From Nocardia sienata NBRC 100364 (lineage in GTDB: Bacteria; Actinomycetota; Actinomycetes; Mycobacteriales; Mycobacteriaceae), in contig NZ_BDBX01000005.1 in assembly GCF_001613205.1 (NCBI RefSeq), positions 1 to 64,000 on the forward strand: a DNA stretch of 64,000 nucleotides, given 5' to 3'. Below are positions 14,768 through 23,681 of the stretch, one piece after another. The notes beneath the pieces are model-generated. The model was not told the DNA's origin and made no database searches. It saw nothing but the letters and a program-made list of their open reading frames with translations. Position numbers and translations under genes: made by a program. The stretch's first letter is position 1. Every line of letters begins with the position of its first letter.

Positions 14768-15988
14768 ATGGGACATATCCGGATTCTGGGGGCAGGCGAA
14801 TGCGGGCTCCCGTTGGCACATCGGCTGCTGCACGCGGGTCGTCCGGTAACACTGGTGGCGGCCCGTTCGGCCGCCGACGTGCTGAACGGCACGGTGACCA
14901 GCACCCAGGTCAAGTTCCCGGCGACACTGGACCTGGAAACCACTGCGGGACTGGGACATTGGCGATCTTCGGCACCCGAGATACGCGGCATCCGGCTGGC
15001 CGCGGTGATGGACGGCCAGCGTGTATTGGGCTGGACCGGCCGGTTCGCCCGGCCGGCGCAGAGCGTCGATCAGCGCACCGTGTTCGCGCGCTGGCTCACC
15101 GACTATGTCGACGCGGGCGGGGATCTGGAGATCGGCGATCCGCCGGTGGCCGAAGTGGACCGCCGGGCGGCCGAATACGACCTGACAGTGGTCACCCGCG
15201 CGTCGGGCGAGCTGGCCGCGTGCTTTCCCGCCGACCCCGGCTGGCCCGCGCCCGGCCGCCCCGCCCGGCAGCTGGCCGTGCTCTACCTCGAGGGTGTGAC
15301 CCCGGACCCGGACGACCTCGGAATCTATGTATCGCTTCCCGGTCTGGGTGAAGTGATCTCCTATCCCGGGCTCACCGGTGCGCCCGGCGCGGAGCGGCGG
15401 TGCGAGATGCTGCTGATCGAGGCCCGCCACGGTGGCCCCCTCGATGTCTTCGCCCCGAATGACCCACCGTCGGAGCAGTTGCGGCGGGCCCTTCGTCTGC
15501 TGGACACCCATCTGCCCGCCGATCTCGCGGATCGCTATCGCACGGCCGAATTGACCGATGCCCGTGCCGCACTGACGGGTGCGGTGAAGCCGGCGGTGCG
15601 CCGGCCGGTGGGAACCCTTCCCTCCGGGCGGCCGGTGCTCGGGGGCGGTGACGTGGTGTGCCGGATGGATCCTGGTGGCGCCCAGGGCGCGAACAACGCC
15701 GCCCACTGCGCGCAGGCCTACGCCGCCGCGATCCTGGACTGCCCGGACGGGCCGTTCGACCGGTCCTGGATGATGTCGGCCGCGACGCCCTGGCTCACCG
15801 GGACCGCGCACCATGCCGCGCGGTGGACGGCGGCGGTGCTCGACCCGCCGGCCGAGATGCAGCAGTTCATGCTGGCCGCGCAGGACGATCCCGCACTGGC
15901 GAACGCCTTCGCCGACACTTTCGCCAGGCCGGCCGATATGGTCCGCTTCACCACCGCCCGGGACGCGGACCCCGCCTCGCTCGGGTGA
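14768..15988 (+). CDS. StyA-like FAD-dependent monooxygenase (styrene/indole monooxygenase family)
   Basis: 406 residues. The N-terminus ILGAGECGLPLAHRLLHAG (residues 6-24) is the GxGxxG FAD-binding fold, and the arrangement TGRFARPAQSVDQR and RPVGTLPSGRPVLGGGDVVCRMDPGGAQGANNAAH matches the StyA-type hydroxylases, which epoxidise styrene-like or indole substrates. Such enzymes usually need a separate flavin reductase (StyB); none lies next to it. GAGGAGAGG precedes ATG 14768; GTG 14765 is an alternative start. It is convergent with the P450 gene, which also handles oxidations. Confidence 0.82.
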   Translation: MGHIRILGAGECGLPLAHRLLHAGRPVTLVAARSAADVLNGTVTSTQVKFPATLDLETTAGLGHWRSSAPEIRGIRLAAVMDGQRVLGWTGRFARPAQSVDQRTVFARWLTDYVDAGGDLEIGDPPVAEVDRRAAEYDLTVVTRASGELAACFPADPGWPAPGRPARQLAVLYLEGVTPDPDDLGIYVSLPGLGEVISYPGLTGAPGAERRCEMLLIEARHGGPLDVFAPNDPPSEQLRRALRLLDTHLPADLADRYRTAELTDARAALTGAVKPAVRRPVGTLPSGRPVLGGGDVVCRMDPGGAQGANNAAHCAQAYAAAILDCPDGPFDRSWMMSAATPWLTGTAHHAARWTAAVLDPPAEMQQFMLAAQDDPALANAFADTFARPADMVRFTTARDADPASLG

Positions 15989-16030
15989 TCGCGATGGCGC
16001 CGGTGGCCCCGGCCGGACGCGGCGTGGGTC

Positions 16031-17269
16031 TCACAGCGGGGACTGTGGTGGGCACGGGGGGAATTCCACTGGTAGACCGGCCAGGGCCCGGTGGAACGGC
16101 CCGGGCCGCCGGGTGAGCGCGTCCGCCGGTACGGCCGGCCGCAGATCGGGAAGGGCGTCCAGCAATTGATCGATGGCGCCTTGGGCGATCAGGTATGCCG
16201 CGGACCTGGCCGGGCAGGAATGCGGGCCCGCGCCCCAGGCCAGATGGGACCGGTTACCGGTATGGTCTCCGTTGATGATCGCGGGATCGTTGTTGCACCC
16301 CGCCAGGCTGATCACTACGGGTTGGTCCGCGGGCAGCCAGACGTCGTCGATCAGAATCGGTTGCCGTGGGTAGGTGACACTGAAATTCGCCATCGGCGGG
16401 TCGGTGAACAACACTTCGTCCAGCGCGTCCCGGGTGGCCAGCGCGCCGCCGAGGAGACTACCGGCGAACCGGTCGTCGGTGAGGATCAGCAGCACGGTGT
16501 TGATGATGAGGTTCTGCAGGGGCTCGATTCCGGCACCGTAGAGGATGACGATCTGATGGATGAGTTCGGCTTCGTCGAGATTCGCGGGGTGGGCGAGCAC
16601 CCGCGAGGTGATGTCGTCACCGGGTTCGGCACGTTTCAACTCGACCAGTTCGAGCACCGCGGCGCTGAGCATCCGGTTGCCGCGTTCGGCGTCCACACCG
16701 TCGAACACTGTCTGGGTGGCTTCGGCGACCTTCCGGCCGATTTCGGGTGGGCAGCCCAGCATCGCGTTGATCGCCTCGAACGCCAGCGGAAACGCGTACT
16801 GGGTAACGAGATCAGCGGCCCCGGTCTCACAGAAAGCGTTGATCAGCGGGACGGCGATCCGCCCGACGACACCGTACAAGGCGTGCAGATCGACGCCGTC
16901 GATACCGGCGGTGTTGACCCCGCGGTAGCGGGCATGCTCGGCGCCCGCGCTGCGGATCGCGCTCGGCCGCCATTCCAGGACGGGCAGCACCGGGCAATCG
17001 GCGGGAATACTGCGCTGCCAGGCACGGGGGTCGGCGGGGAATCGTTCGGGATCGTTGAGAATGCGCAGAGCGGCGCGATATCCGACCACCAGGGTGGCGG
17101 GCACCCCGGGTGCCAGTTCCACGGGTACCAGCGAGCCGTATCGGTCACGCATCCTGCGGTATGCGGCGTGCGGATCGGCCGCGAACTCGGCGGAGTACAG
17201 GGGTACGCGGGGCTCGTCGCGACCGGCGGGCGAAGCGTGATGGCCGGTGACGGCCGGGGGTATGGGCAA
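16031..17269 (-). CDS. Atypical cytochrome P450
   Basis: About 412 residues. The heme-binding loop is clear (LAWGAGPHSCPARSAA, Cys ligand near the C-terminus). Two hallmark motifs are changed. The K-helix E-x-x-R reads EVLF (no Arg) before TDPPMANF. The I-helix AGxxT reads AGIEP, with Pro in place of the conserved Thr. Loss of the ExxR Arg is known in the CYP157 family of actinomycetes. Start: TTG 17269 has CTGGAG nine bases upstream; GTG 17341 is a longer alternative. No ferredoxin gene is adjacent. Substrate unknown. Confidence 0.85.
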   Translation of the reverse strand: MPIPPAVTGHHASPAGRDEPRVPLYSAEFAADPHAAYRRMRDRYGSLVPVELAPGVPATLVVGYRAALRILNDPERFPADPRAWQRSIPADCPVLPVLEWRPSAIRSAGAEHARYRGVNTAGIDGVDLHALYGVVGRIAVPLINAFCETGAADLVTQYAFPLAFEAINAMLGCPPEIGRKVAEATQTVFDGVDAERGNRMLSAAVLELVELKRAEPGDDITSRVLAHPANLDEAELIHQIVILYGAGIEPLQNLIINTVLLILTDDRFAGSLLGGALATRDALDEVLFTDPPMANFSVTYPRQPILIDDVWLPADQPVVISLAGCNNDPAIINGDHTGNRSHLAWGAGPHSCPARSAAYLIAQGAIDQLLDALPDLRPAVPADALTRRPGPFHRALAGLPVEFPPCPPQSPL

Positions 17270-17494
17270 GTGGACGACTCCAGCGACAGGACGGTGCTCT
17301 TCAGTGCAAGGTCTGTGCCCGCGGCCGTCGGACTGTCGCACGGTCGTGAGCGGTCCAAGGATCGCCCAGTAGGTAGATCGACGACATCGGTAGGACCGCC
17401 CCTACAACACGATCGATACCGTGCGCCGTATCCTGGGCGACCGCGCCTACGAGGCGGCCGAACGAGAGGGTGAGCTCCTGCGCCCGGGCACGAT

Positions 17495-18409
17495 TCACCC
17501 GGCGCCGAGAAGCGTGTCGCGCTGGTCGTCGATCACGGACCGTATCGCGGCGACGACCGCGGCGACTTCCGGACGACGCAGGGTCTCGGTGCGGGCCACC
17601 AGCCAGTAACCGAGAGTCACGGCCACCGAATCGGCCAGGACCCGTACCAGGTCCGGATGGCGATCGGCCATGAAACAGGGCAGCAGGCCCAGCCCCGCGG
17701 ATGCGCGGGTGGCCTCCACGTGCACGAAAACATTTGTGGAGGTCACCGATTCCCGCATGGTGGGGACGTGACCGGAGGCCAGGTCGAGATCGTCGACCTG
17801 GAGCATCGAATCGATGAAGTACACCAGTGGATACCGGGCGAGCTCATCGATCGTCGCCGGGACGCCGTGTTCTCGCAGGTACGCGCGCGAACCGTAGAGG
17901 CCCAGGCGGTAGTCGGCGAGATGGGTCGCCGTGGCGCGGCGCACCCGCGGTTCCCCGACGACGACCTCCAGGTCGAGCCCGGAGCGCTGTTGCGACGCCC
18001 GCCGGGTAGTCGCCACGAGTTCGACCGCGATATCCGGATGCCGCCGGCGTACCGCCGCCGCTGCGGGGGCGGCGATATAGGCACTGAAGCCGTCGGTCGC
18101 CGAGAGCCGGACCACACCTGCCAGCACCCGGTTCCCACCCGCGTCCGCAGCGAGTGATTCCACCGCCGACTCCACCGCCTCGGCCGCGGCCAGGGCTTCT
18201 CTGCCGAGATCGGTCAGTTCCCAGCCGCCGGTCACCCGGGTGAGTACCCGGCCGCCGAGGGTCTGCTCCAGCGCGGCGATCCGGCGGGAGATGGTGGTGT
18301 GGTTGAGGCCGAGTTGCTCGGCCGCGGTCACGAATCGTCCCGAACGACCGACGGCCAGCAGTACGAGAAGGTCGTCCGCGCTGGGGCGACCAGGGAAGGC
18401 CGTGCTCAT
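17495..18409 (-). CDS. LysR-family regulator of the divergent ketone-body operon
   Basis: 304 residues from ATG 18409. The N-terminal HTH is DLLVLLAVGRSGRFVTAAEQLGLNHTTISRRIAALEQTLG (residues 12-51), followed by a periplasmic-binding-like effector domain. It is divergent from the MHS transporter/bdhA/aacS genes, with two CTGCAG repeats in the shared control region, so it most likely controls that operon in response to a hydroxy- or keto-acid. A longer frame to 18472 exists but ATG 18409 fits the family start. Confidence 0.9.
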   Translation of the reverse strand: MSTAFPGRPSADDLLVLLAVGRSGRFVTAAEQLGLNHTTISRRIAALEQTLGGRVLTRVTGGWELTDLGREALAAAEAVESAVESLAADAGGNRVLAGVVRLSATDGFSAYIAAPAAAAVRRRHPDIAVELVATTRRASQQRSGLDLEVVVGEPRVRRATATHLADYRLGLYGSRAYLREHGVPATIDELARYPLVYFIDSMLQVDDLDLASGHVPTMRESVTSTNVFVHVEATRASAGLGLLPCFMADRHPDLVRVLADSVAVTLGYWLVARTETLRRPEVAAVVAAIRSVIDDQRDTLLGAG

Positions 18410-18410
18410 A

Positions 18411-18439
18411 TCTGCAGTTTTGCACATCCGCACTGCAGT
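18411..18439. promoter_or_regulatory. Paired CTGCAGT motifs in the LysR/transporter control region
   Basis: TCTGCAGT at 18411-18418 and ACTGCAGT at 18432-18439 are 21 bases apart, two helical turns. They sit just upstream of the LysR start and about 110 bases before the transporter start. This is a plausible LysR binding region; binding is inferred. Confidence 0.45.
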
Positions 18440-18550
18440 AATGGTCATTGCGGGGCCCTCGGTCTGCACCAATACTCGATGCAGCCGAGCAATGTGGGGC
18501 CCGTCACATCACCAGAGGTGAGGTGGCCCCGGGCACAAAGGAGAAGTGCG

Positions 18551-19951
18551 ATGAGGGAGCACAGCGCCGGACCGGACCCGGCGGTATCGAAGGACGCCGG
18601 ATCCGGTGGAACGGCCGCCGGCCTGCGGCGCGTGGTGGCCGCGTCGATGGCGGGCACAGTCGTGGAGTGGTATGAATTCTTTCTCTACGGCACCGCCGCG
18701 ACGCTGGTGTTCAGCAAGGTGTTCTTCGCGGAGGGCACCAGCGACCTGGATGCGATCCTCGCCGCGTTCGTCACCTACGCGGTCGGTTTCGCGGCCCGCC
18801 CGCTGGGCGGCGTGGTCTTCGGACACTACGGCGACAAATACGGCCGCAAGAAACTGCTGCAGTTCAGTCTCGTCCTGGTCGGCGGCGCCACCTTCCTGAT
18901 GGGCTGTCTGCCGACCTTCGGCCAGATCGGTTACTGGGCCCCGGCCCTGCTGGTGGCGCTGCGCTTCATCCAGGGTTTCGCGGTCGGTGGTGAATGGGGT
19001 GGCGCGGTACTACTGGTCGCCGAGCACAGTCCGAGCCGCAGCCGCGGTTTCTGGGCGAGCTGGCCGCAGGCGGGCGTGCCCGCGGGAAATCTGCTGGCCA
19101 CGGTCGTGCTGCTGGTGCTGACCACGACACTGTCCGACGAGGCGTTCCTCGGCTGGGGCTGGCGGGTCGCGTTCTGGCTGTCGGCGGTGGTGGTGCTGGT
19201 GGGGTACTACATCCGCACCAAGATCACCGACGCGCCCATCTTCGTCGCCGCGCAGCAGGAAGCCGAGGAGATCAAGGCCACCTCGCTGAGTGTCGTCGAG
19301 GTGCTGCGCCGCTACCCGCGCGGTGTGCTCACCGCGATGGGGCTGCGGTTCGGCGAGAACATCATGTACTACCTGGTGGTCACCTTCACCATCACCTATC
19401 TGAAGGTCGAGGTGCACGCCGACACCTCGGTGATCCTGTGGTGGCTGCTCGCCGCGCACGCCGTGCACTTCGTGGTCGTTCCACTGGTCGGCAGCCTGTC
19501 CGACCGCATCGGACGCCGGCCCGTCTATATGATCGGCGCGCTGACGGCGGCCACCTGGGGCTTCTTCGCCTTCCCGATGATGGACAGCGGTAACAACCTG
19601 ATCATCGTGTCCGCCATCATCATCGGACTGGTCTTCCACGCCTTCATGTACGCCGGGCAGCCCGCGATCATGGCCGAGATGTTCCCGACCCGCATGCGCT
19701 ATTCCGGTGTGTCCCTGGGATATCAGGTGACCTCGATCGTGGCCGGATCCCTCGCGCCGATCATCGCGGTCAAGCTGCTCGATACCTACGGGTCCTCGGT
19801 GCCGATCGCCTGGTATCTGGCGGGCGCGGCGGCGGTCAGCGCGATCGCCGTCCTGGCCGCACGCGAGACGAAGGGACTCGACCTGGAGAGCATCGATCGC
19901 GCCGACGCCGAGAGCCTGGCCCCGCGCGCCACCGAGGTGGCCGCGCGATGA
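18551..19951 (+). CDS. MHS-family MFS transporter (metabolite:H+ symporter)
   Basis: 466 residues, twelve predicted membrane helices. Family marks are GTVVEWYEFFLYGTAATLVF (TM1, typical of the MHS group), FGHYGDKYGRKKLL between TM2 and TM3, and RFIQGFAVGGEWGGAVLLVAEH in TM4-5. MHS carriers move small carboxylates such as shikimate, ketoglutarate or short hydroxy acids with protons. The operon (bdhA and aacS follow) points to 3-hydroxybutyrate or acetoacetate. The start ATG 18551 has AAGGAG about 8 bases upstream. Confidence 0.9.
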   Translation: MREHSAGPDPAVSKDAGSGGTAAGLRRVVAASMAGTVVEWYEFFLYGTAATLVFSKVFFAEGTSDLDAILAAFVTYAVGFAARPLGGVVFGHYGDKYGRKKLLQFSLVLVGGATFLMGCLPTFGQIGYWAPALLVALRFIQGFAVGGEWGGAVLLVAEHSPSRSRGFWASWPQAGVPAGNLLATVVLLVLTTTLSDEAFLGWGWRVAFWLSAVVVLVGYYIRTKITDAPIFVAAQQEAEEIKATSLSVVEVLRRYPRGVLTAMGLRFGENIMYYLVVTFTITYLKVEVHADTSVILWWLLAAHAVHFVVVPLVGSLSDRIGRRPVYMIGALTAATWGFFAFPMMDSGNNLIIVSAIIIGLVFHAFMYAGQPAIMAEMFPTRMRYSGVSLGYQVTSIVAGSLAPIIAVKLLDTYGSSVPIAWYLAGAAAVSAIAVLAARETKGLDLESIDRADAESLAPRATEVAAR

Positions 19952-20694
19952 GCGACCTGGTGGGGCGCAGCGCCCTGGTCACCGGCGGTGCGAGCGGTAT
20001 CGGCGCGGCATGCGCCCGGGCGCTCGCGGCGCGCGGCGCCACGGTGACGGTGGCCGATATCGACGCGGCCGGCGCCGCGGCTGTCGCCGGGGAACTCGGT
20101 GGCGAGTCGTGGGCGGTCGATCTGCTCGACGTCACGGCACTGGAGGAACTGGAACTGGGCACCGACATCCTGGTGAACAACGCCGGGGTGCAGCACATCT
20201 CCCCCATCGAGGAGTTCGCGCCACAGCGGTTCCGCGACCTGCTGACGCTGATGGTCGAGGCGCCGTTCCTGCTGGTGCGCGCGGCCCTGCCACATATGTA
20301 CCGGCAGGGCTGGGGGCGGATCGTCAATATCTCCTCGGTGCACGGCCTGCGCGCCTCCCCCTACAAGGTCGCCTATGTGACGGCCAAACACGGGCTGGAG
20401 GGGTTGTCGAAGGTGACCGCGCTGGAGGGCGGCCCGCACGGCGTGACGAGCAACTGCGTCAATCCCGGCTATGTGCGCACTCCCCTGGTCGACGAACAGA
20501 TCGCGGATCAGGCCGCGGCGCACGGCATTCCCGAACAGGAAGTGCTGGAGAAGGTCCTGCTCACCGAGAGCGCGATCAAACGGCTCGTCGAGCCGGACGA
20601 GGTCGCCGCCCTGGTGAGCTGGCTCGCCGCCCCGGAGGCCGGGATGGTCACCGGTGCGGCGTACACGATGGACGGCGGCTGGAGCGCGCGATGA
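19948..20694 (+). CDS. bdhA: 3-hydroxybutyrate dehydrogenase (SDR)
   Basis: 248 residues overlapping the transporter stop by four bases. It has TGGASGIG (cofactor, about 12-19), NNAG near 72, the catalytic SSVHGLRASPYKVAYVTAK (Ser, Tyr, Lys), and GYVRTPLVDEQIADQAAAHGIPE, a stretch characteristic of D-3-hydroxybutyrate dehydrogenases. The reaction is 3-hydroxybutyrate + NAD to acetoacetate + NADH. The next gene activates acetoacetate, completing a catabolic path to acetoacetyl-CoA. Confidence 0.9.
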   Translation: MSDLVGRSALVTGGASGIGAACARALAARGATVTVADIDAAGAAAVAGELGGESWAVDLLDVTALEELELGTDILVNNAGVQHISPIEEFAPQRFRDLLTLMVEAPFLLVRAALPHMYRQGWGRIVNISSVHGLRASPYKVAYVTAKHGLEGLSKVTALEGGPHGVTSNCVNPGYVRTPLVDEQIADQAAAHGIPEQEVLEKVLLTESAIKRLVEPDEVAALVSWLAAPEAGMVTGAAYTMDGGWSAR

Positions 20695-20733
20695 GGGCGC
20701 GCTCCGGCCGCCCGGCCCGGCAGGAGAAATAGA

Positions 20734-22689
20734 ATGCGACCGCTGTGGGTGCCGACCGAACAGGACCTCACCGAGGCCACCCTCACCGACTTCGCGCGAT
20801 TCGTCGCGGAACGCACAGGCGAGGACTTCGACGATTATCACGCGCTGTGGCGATGGTCGGTCGAAAACCTCGAGGGATTCTGGCACGCGCTCTGGGACTA
20901 TTTCGCACTCGGTGATATCGCGGGCGAAGTGCTGGCGGACACGCGGATGCCGGGCGCGCGATGGTTCCCCGGGACCCGGCTCAACTATGTCGACCAGGTG
21001 ATCAGCCAGGCGCGCTCCGACCGTCCCGCGATCAGAGCGGTCGGCGAGGACACCCCGGTCCGCGATATCTCCTGGGCCGAACTGCTCGACCACACCGCCG
21101 CTTTCGCCCGTACCCTGAGCGCCCTGGGCGTCCGGGCCGGCGACCGGGTGGCCGGGTATCTGCCCAATATTCCCGAAGCGATCGTCGCGTTCCTGGCCAC
21201 CGCGAGTATCGGCGCGGTATGGAGCGCCTGCGGACAGGACTACTCGCCGAAAGCCGCGCTGGACCGGCTCGGGCAACTCGAACCCACCGTCCTGGTCACC
21301 GCCGACGGTTACCGATTCGGCGGCCGGGCACACGATAAACGCGCCGATATCGCCGCCTTGCGTGCGGGCCTGGACTCGATCCGCGGCACGGTGGTGATCC
21401 CACGTCTGGGACTCGCGGTACCGGATGCGATCTCCTGGGACGACGCGATCGGCGACCCCGGGCCAGTGCCACCGGAGATAGTCACGCAACCCGTGGATTT
21501 CGACCATCCTTTATGGATCGTGTTCTCTTCCGGCACGACCGGCCCGCCCAAGGGCATCGTGCACGGGCACGGGGGCGTGTTGCTGGAACACCTCAAGGCC
21601 GTGGCATTGCAATCCGATATCGGCCCCGCAGATACCTTCTTCTGGTACACCAGCCCGAGCTGGATGATGTGGAATTTCCAGGTCGCGGGTCTGCTCACCG
21701 GGGCGACCGTCGTCACATACGACGGCAGCCCCACCGCCATGGCCCCGGACGCGCTGTGGCGGATCGCCGCCGACGTCGGCGCCACCGTCCTGGGTATCAG
21801 TCCGGGTTATGCGCTGGCCTGTATCAAAGCGGGCTCGGTTCCGCATATCGACCACGATCTGTCGGCACTGCGCACAGTCGGCGTGACCGGCTCCGCGCTA
21901 CCGGCCTCTTCGGCGCGGTGGCTGAGCGAGCACGCCGGCGACCACGTACGGGTCTGTTCGATCAGTGGCGGCACCGATGTGGTGTCGGCGTTCCTCGGCG
22001 GCGCACGCACCGTACCGGTGTGGCCGGGCGAACTGTCGGCGCCCTTCCTCGGTGTCGCGGTGGACGCCTACGACCCGGCGGGGCGGCCGGTGCGGGGCGA
22101 GGTGGGCGAACTCGTGATCACCGCGCCGATGCCGTCGATGCCGGTCCGCTTCTGGGACGACGCGGACGGTGTGCGATATCGCGAGGCGTATTTCGATACG
22201 TTTCCCGGTGTATGGCGGCACGGCGACTGGATCACCGTCACCGATCGCCACAGCGTCGTCGTGCACGGCCGCTCCGATTCCACCCTCAACCGGCACGGTA
22301 TCCGAATGGGCAGCGCCGACATCTACCAGGCGGTCGAACGGCTGCCGGGTATCGCCGAAGCACTGGTGATCGGCGTCGAACAGCCCGACGGCGGCTACTG
22401 GATGCCGTTGTTCGTGGTCCCGACGCCCGGCGCCGAACTCACCGCCGAACTCGAGGCGCTCATCGCCGGCACCATCCGCACCGAGGTCTCCCCCCGGCAC
22501 GTGCCCGACGAGATCATTCCCGCCCCCGGTATCCCGCACACCCGCACCGGCAAGAAACTCGAGGTACCGATCAAAAAACTGTTCCAGGGCGCCGACCCGG
22601 CTCGCGTCGTCGATCCCAGCGCGGTGGACCGTCCGGATCTGCTCGACTGGTACCGCACGGTCCGGCCCGGCGGTCGCGGCCCGGGGTGA
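20734..22689 (+). CDS. aacS: Acetoacetyl-CoA synthetase (acetoacetate-CoA ligase)
   Basis: 651 residues, the usual length for the family. It has the N-terminal FAxFVAERTGEDFDDYHALWRWSVENLEGFW-type domain, the AMP-binding P-loop FSSGTTGPPKGIVHGHGG near 266-283, SPSWMMWNFQVAGLLTGAT, and the C-terminal LNRHGIRMGSADIY and RTGKKLEVPIKKLFQG, including the catalytic Lys region. It converts acetoacetate, CoA and ATP to acetoacetyl-CoA. It is third in the LysR-controlled unit, 39 bases after bdhA. Confidence 0.93.
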   Translation: MRPLWVPTEQDLTEATLTDFARFVAERTGEDFDDYHALWRWSVENLEGFWHALWDYFALGDIAGEVLADTRMPGARWFPGTRLNYVDQVISQARSDRPAIRAVGEDTPVRDISWAELLDHTAAFARTLSALGVRAGDRVAGYLPNIPEAIVAFLATASIGAVWSACGQDYSPKAALDRLGQLEPTVLVTADGYRFGGRAHDKRADIAALRAGLDSIRGTVVIPRLGLAVPDAISWDDAIGDPGPVPPEIVTQPVDFDHPLWIVFSSGTTGPPKGIVHGHGGVLLEHLKAVALQSDIGPADTFFWYTSPSWMMWNFQVAGLLTGATVVTYDGSPTAMAPDALWRIAADVGATVLGISPGYALACIKAGSVPHIDHDLSALRTVGVTGSALPASSARWLSEHAGDHVRVCSISGGTDVVSAFLGGARTVPVWPGELSAPFLGVAVDAYDPAGRPVRGEVGELVITAPMPSMPVRFWDDADGVRYREAYFDTFPGVWRHGDWITVTDRHSVVVHGRSDSTLNRHGIRMGSADIYQAVERLPGIAEALVIGVEQPDGGYWMPLFVVPTPGAELTAELEALIAGTIRTEVSPRHVPDEIIPAPGIPHTRTGKKLEVPIKKLFQGADPARVVDPSAVDRPDLLDWYRTVRPGGRGPG

Positions 22690-22696
22690 TCTACCC

Positions 22697-22722
22697 GGTT
22701 TCTCGTGCCTTTCCACGGGTAA
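22697..22722 (+). promoter_or_regulatory. Sigma-B/SigF-type promoter (best match in the window)
   Basis: GGTTT at 22697-22701, exactly 15 bases, GGGTAA at 22717-22722. This matches the mycobacterial SigF pattern fully. It lies 39 bases before the DUF2945 gene. Confidence 0.7.
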
Positions 22723-22761
22723 GGCGGCCGGCGGGGGGCCTGAACAGGACAGGAGGCAGCC

Positions 22762-22980
22762 GTGAGCGAGAAATCCTTCCGCACAGGTGACAAAGTCGAA
22801 TGGAACAGCCACGGCAGCACGGTCGAAGGTGAGGTGGAAGAGGTGATCACCTCCGACACCGAGGCGGTCGGCCGCACGGTCCGCGCATCCGACGAGGACC
22901 CGCAGTACCGGGTGCGCAGCGCGAAGAGCGGCCGCGACGCCGTTCACAAACCCGACGCACTTCGTCCCCGGCGCGACTGA
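22762..22980 (+). CDS. DUF2945 / HVA1 family small protein (TUDOR-like)
   Basis: 72 residues from GTG 22762 behind AGGAGG. The sequence RTGDKVEWNSHGSTVEGEVEEVI then DPQYRVRSAKSGRDAVHKPDAL is the DUF2945 (hypervirulence-associated TUDOR-like) pattern: a small beta-barrel fold. Function is unknown; the fold suggests nucleic-acid or peptide binding. The sigma-B-like promoter just upstream suggests stress expression. Confidence 0.9.
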   Translation: MSEKSFRTGDKVEWNSHGSTVEGEVEEVITSDTEAVGRTVRASDEDPQYRVRSAKSGRDAVHKPDALRPRRD

Positions 22981-23044
22981 GCCGTCGCGGTGGAGGCATG
23001 ACACGCTCCACCGCGCCTGCCCGCGCCATCCGGAGCGGCGATGG

Positions 23045-23614
23045 TCAGTTCGCCGCGGGGTCCTGCTTGATCGCCGACACCTCGAATTCCAGGACGACCT
23101 TGTCGGCCACCAGCACACCACCGGTTTCCAGCGCCGCGTTCCAGGTGATGCCGAAATCCTTGCGGTTGATGGTGGCCGAACCTTCGAAGCCGACCCGGAC
23201 ATTGCCGAACGGGTCGGTGGCCTGGCCTTCGAAGGTGAAGGGGACGGTCACGGGCCGAGTGACGCCCTTGATGGTGAGGTCGCCGGTGACGTCGAACGTG
23301 TCCGGACCGGTCGGCGTGATCGCCGTGGAGCGGAAGGTGATCTCGGGGTACTCGTCCAGGCCCAGGAAATCGAGTCCGCGCAGATGCTTGTCGCGGTCGG
23401 CATTGCGGGTATCGATGCTGGCCACCTGGATCGTCACCTCCCCCGAGGAGTTGGCCGGGTTCTCGCCGTCGAAGAACGCGCGGCCGGTGAAGTCGTTGAA
23501 CGCGCCGCGCACCTTGGTCACCATGGCGTGCCTGGTGACGAAACCGACCCGAGTGTGGGTCGGGTCCAGTACGTAGGTACCGCTCAGCTCGTTCACGTTC
23601 GTCGCGGTCGTCAT
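23045..23614 (-). CDS. YceI family lipid-binding protein
   Basis: 189 residues. YceI features: GTYVLDPTHTRVGFVTRHAMVTKVRGAF near 10-37, ANSSGEVTIQVASIDTRNADRDKHLRGLDFLGLDEYPEITF, and FGITWNAALETGGVLVADKVVLEFEVSAI at the end. These are ten-stranded lipocalin-like barrels that bind polyisoprenoids or other amphiphiles. No signal peptide is seen, so this copy is probably cytoplasmic. GGAGG lies seven bases before the ATG. It is divergent from a MarR regulator with shared operator-like boxes. Confidence 0.93.
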   Translation of the reverse strand: MTTATNVNELSGTYVLDPTHTRVGFVTRHAMVTKVRGAFNDFTGRAFFDGENPANSSGEVTIQVASIDTRNADRDKHLRGLDFLGLDEYPEITFRSTAITPTGPDTFDVTGDLTIKGVTRPVTVPFTFEGQATDPFGNVRVGFEGSATINRKDFGITWNAALETGGVLVADKVVLEFEVSAIKQDPAAN

Positions 23615-23638
23615 CCTGTGCCTCCGAGTCCTGGTTGT

Positions 23639-23681
23639 TGATGTGTCATATAAAGCCTCCTCCGCTATTGGTGATATGTCA
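23639..23681. promoter_or_regulatory. Two MarR-type boxes (TGATRTGTCA) between yceI and marR
   Basis: TGATGTGTCA at 23639-23648 and TGATATGTCA at 23672-23681 are near-palindromes differing at one position. They are 33 bases apart (three helical turns) in an AT-rich divergent promoter region. This is a likely binding site for the adjacent MarR protein. Confidence 0.6.

Noticed and set aside
17421..17609. Plus-strand frame starting MRRILGDRAYEAAEREGELL, like the end of a LuxR-type ATPase regulator
   Set aside because: The resemblance covers about 20 residues and the rest is antisense to the LysR gene. Too short to call a remnant.
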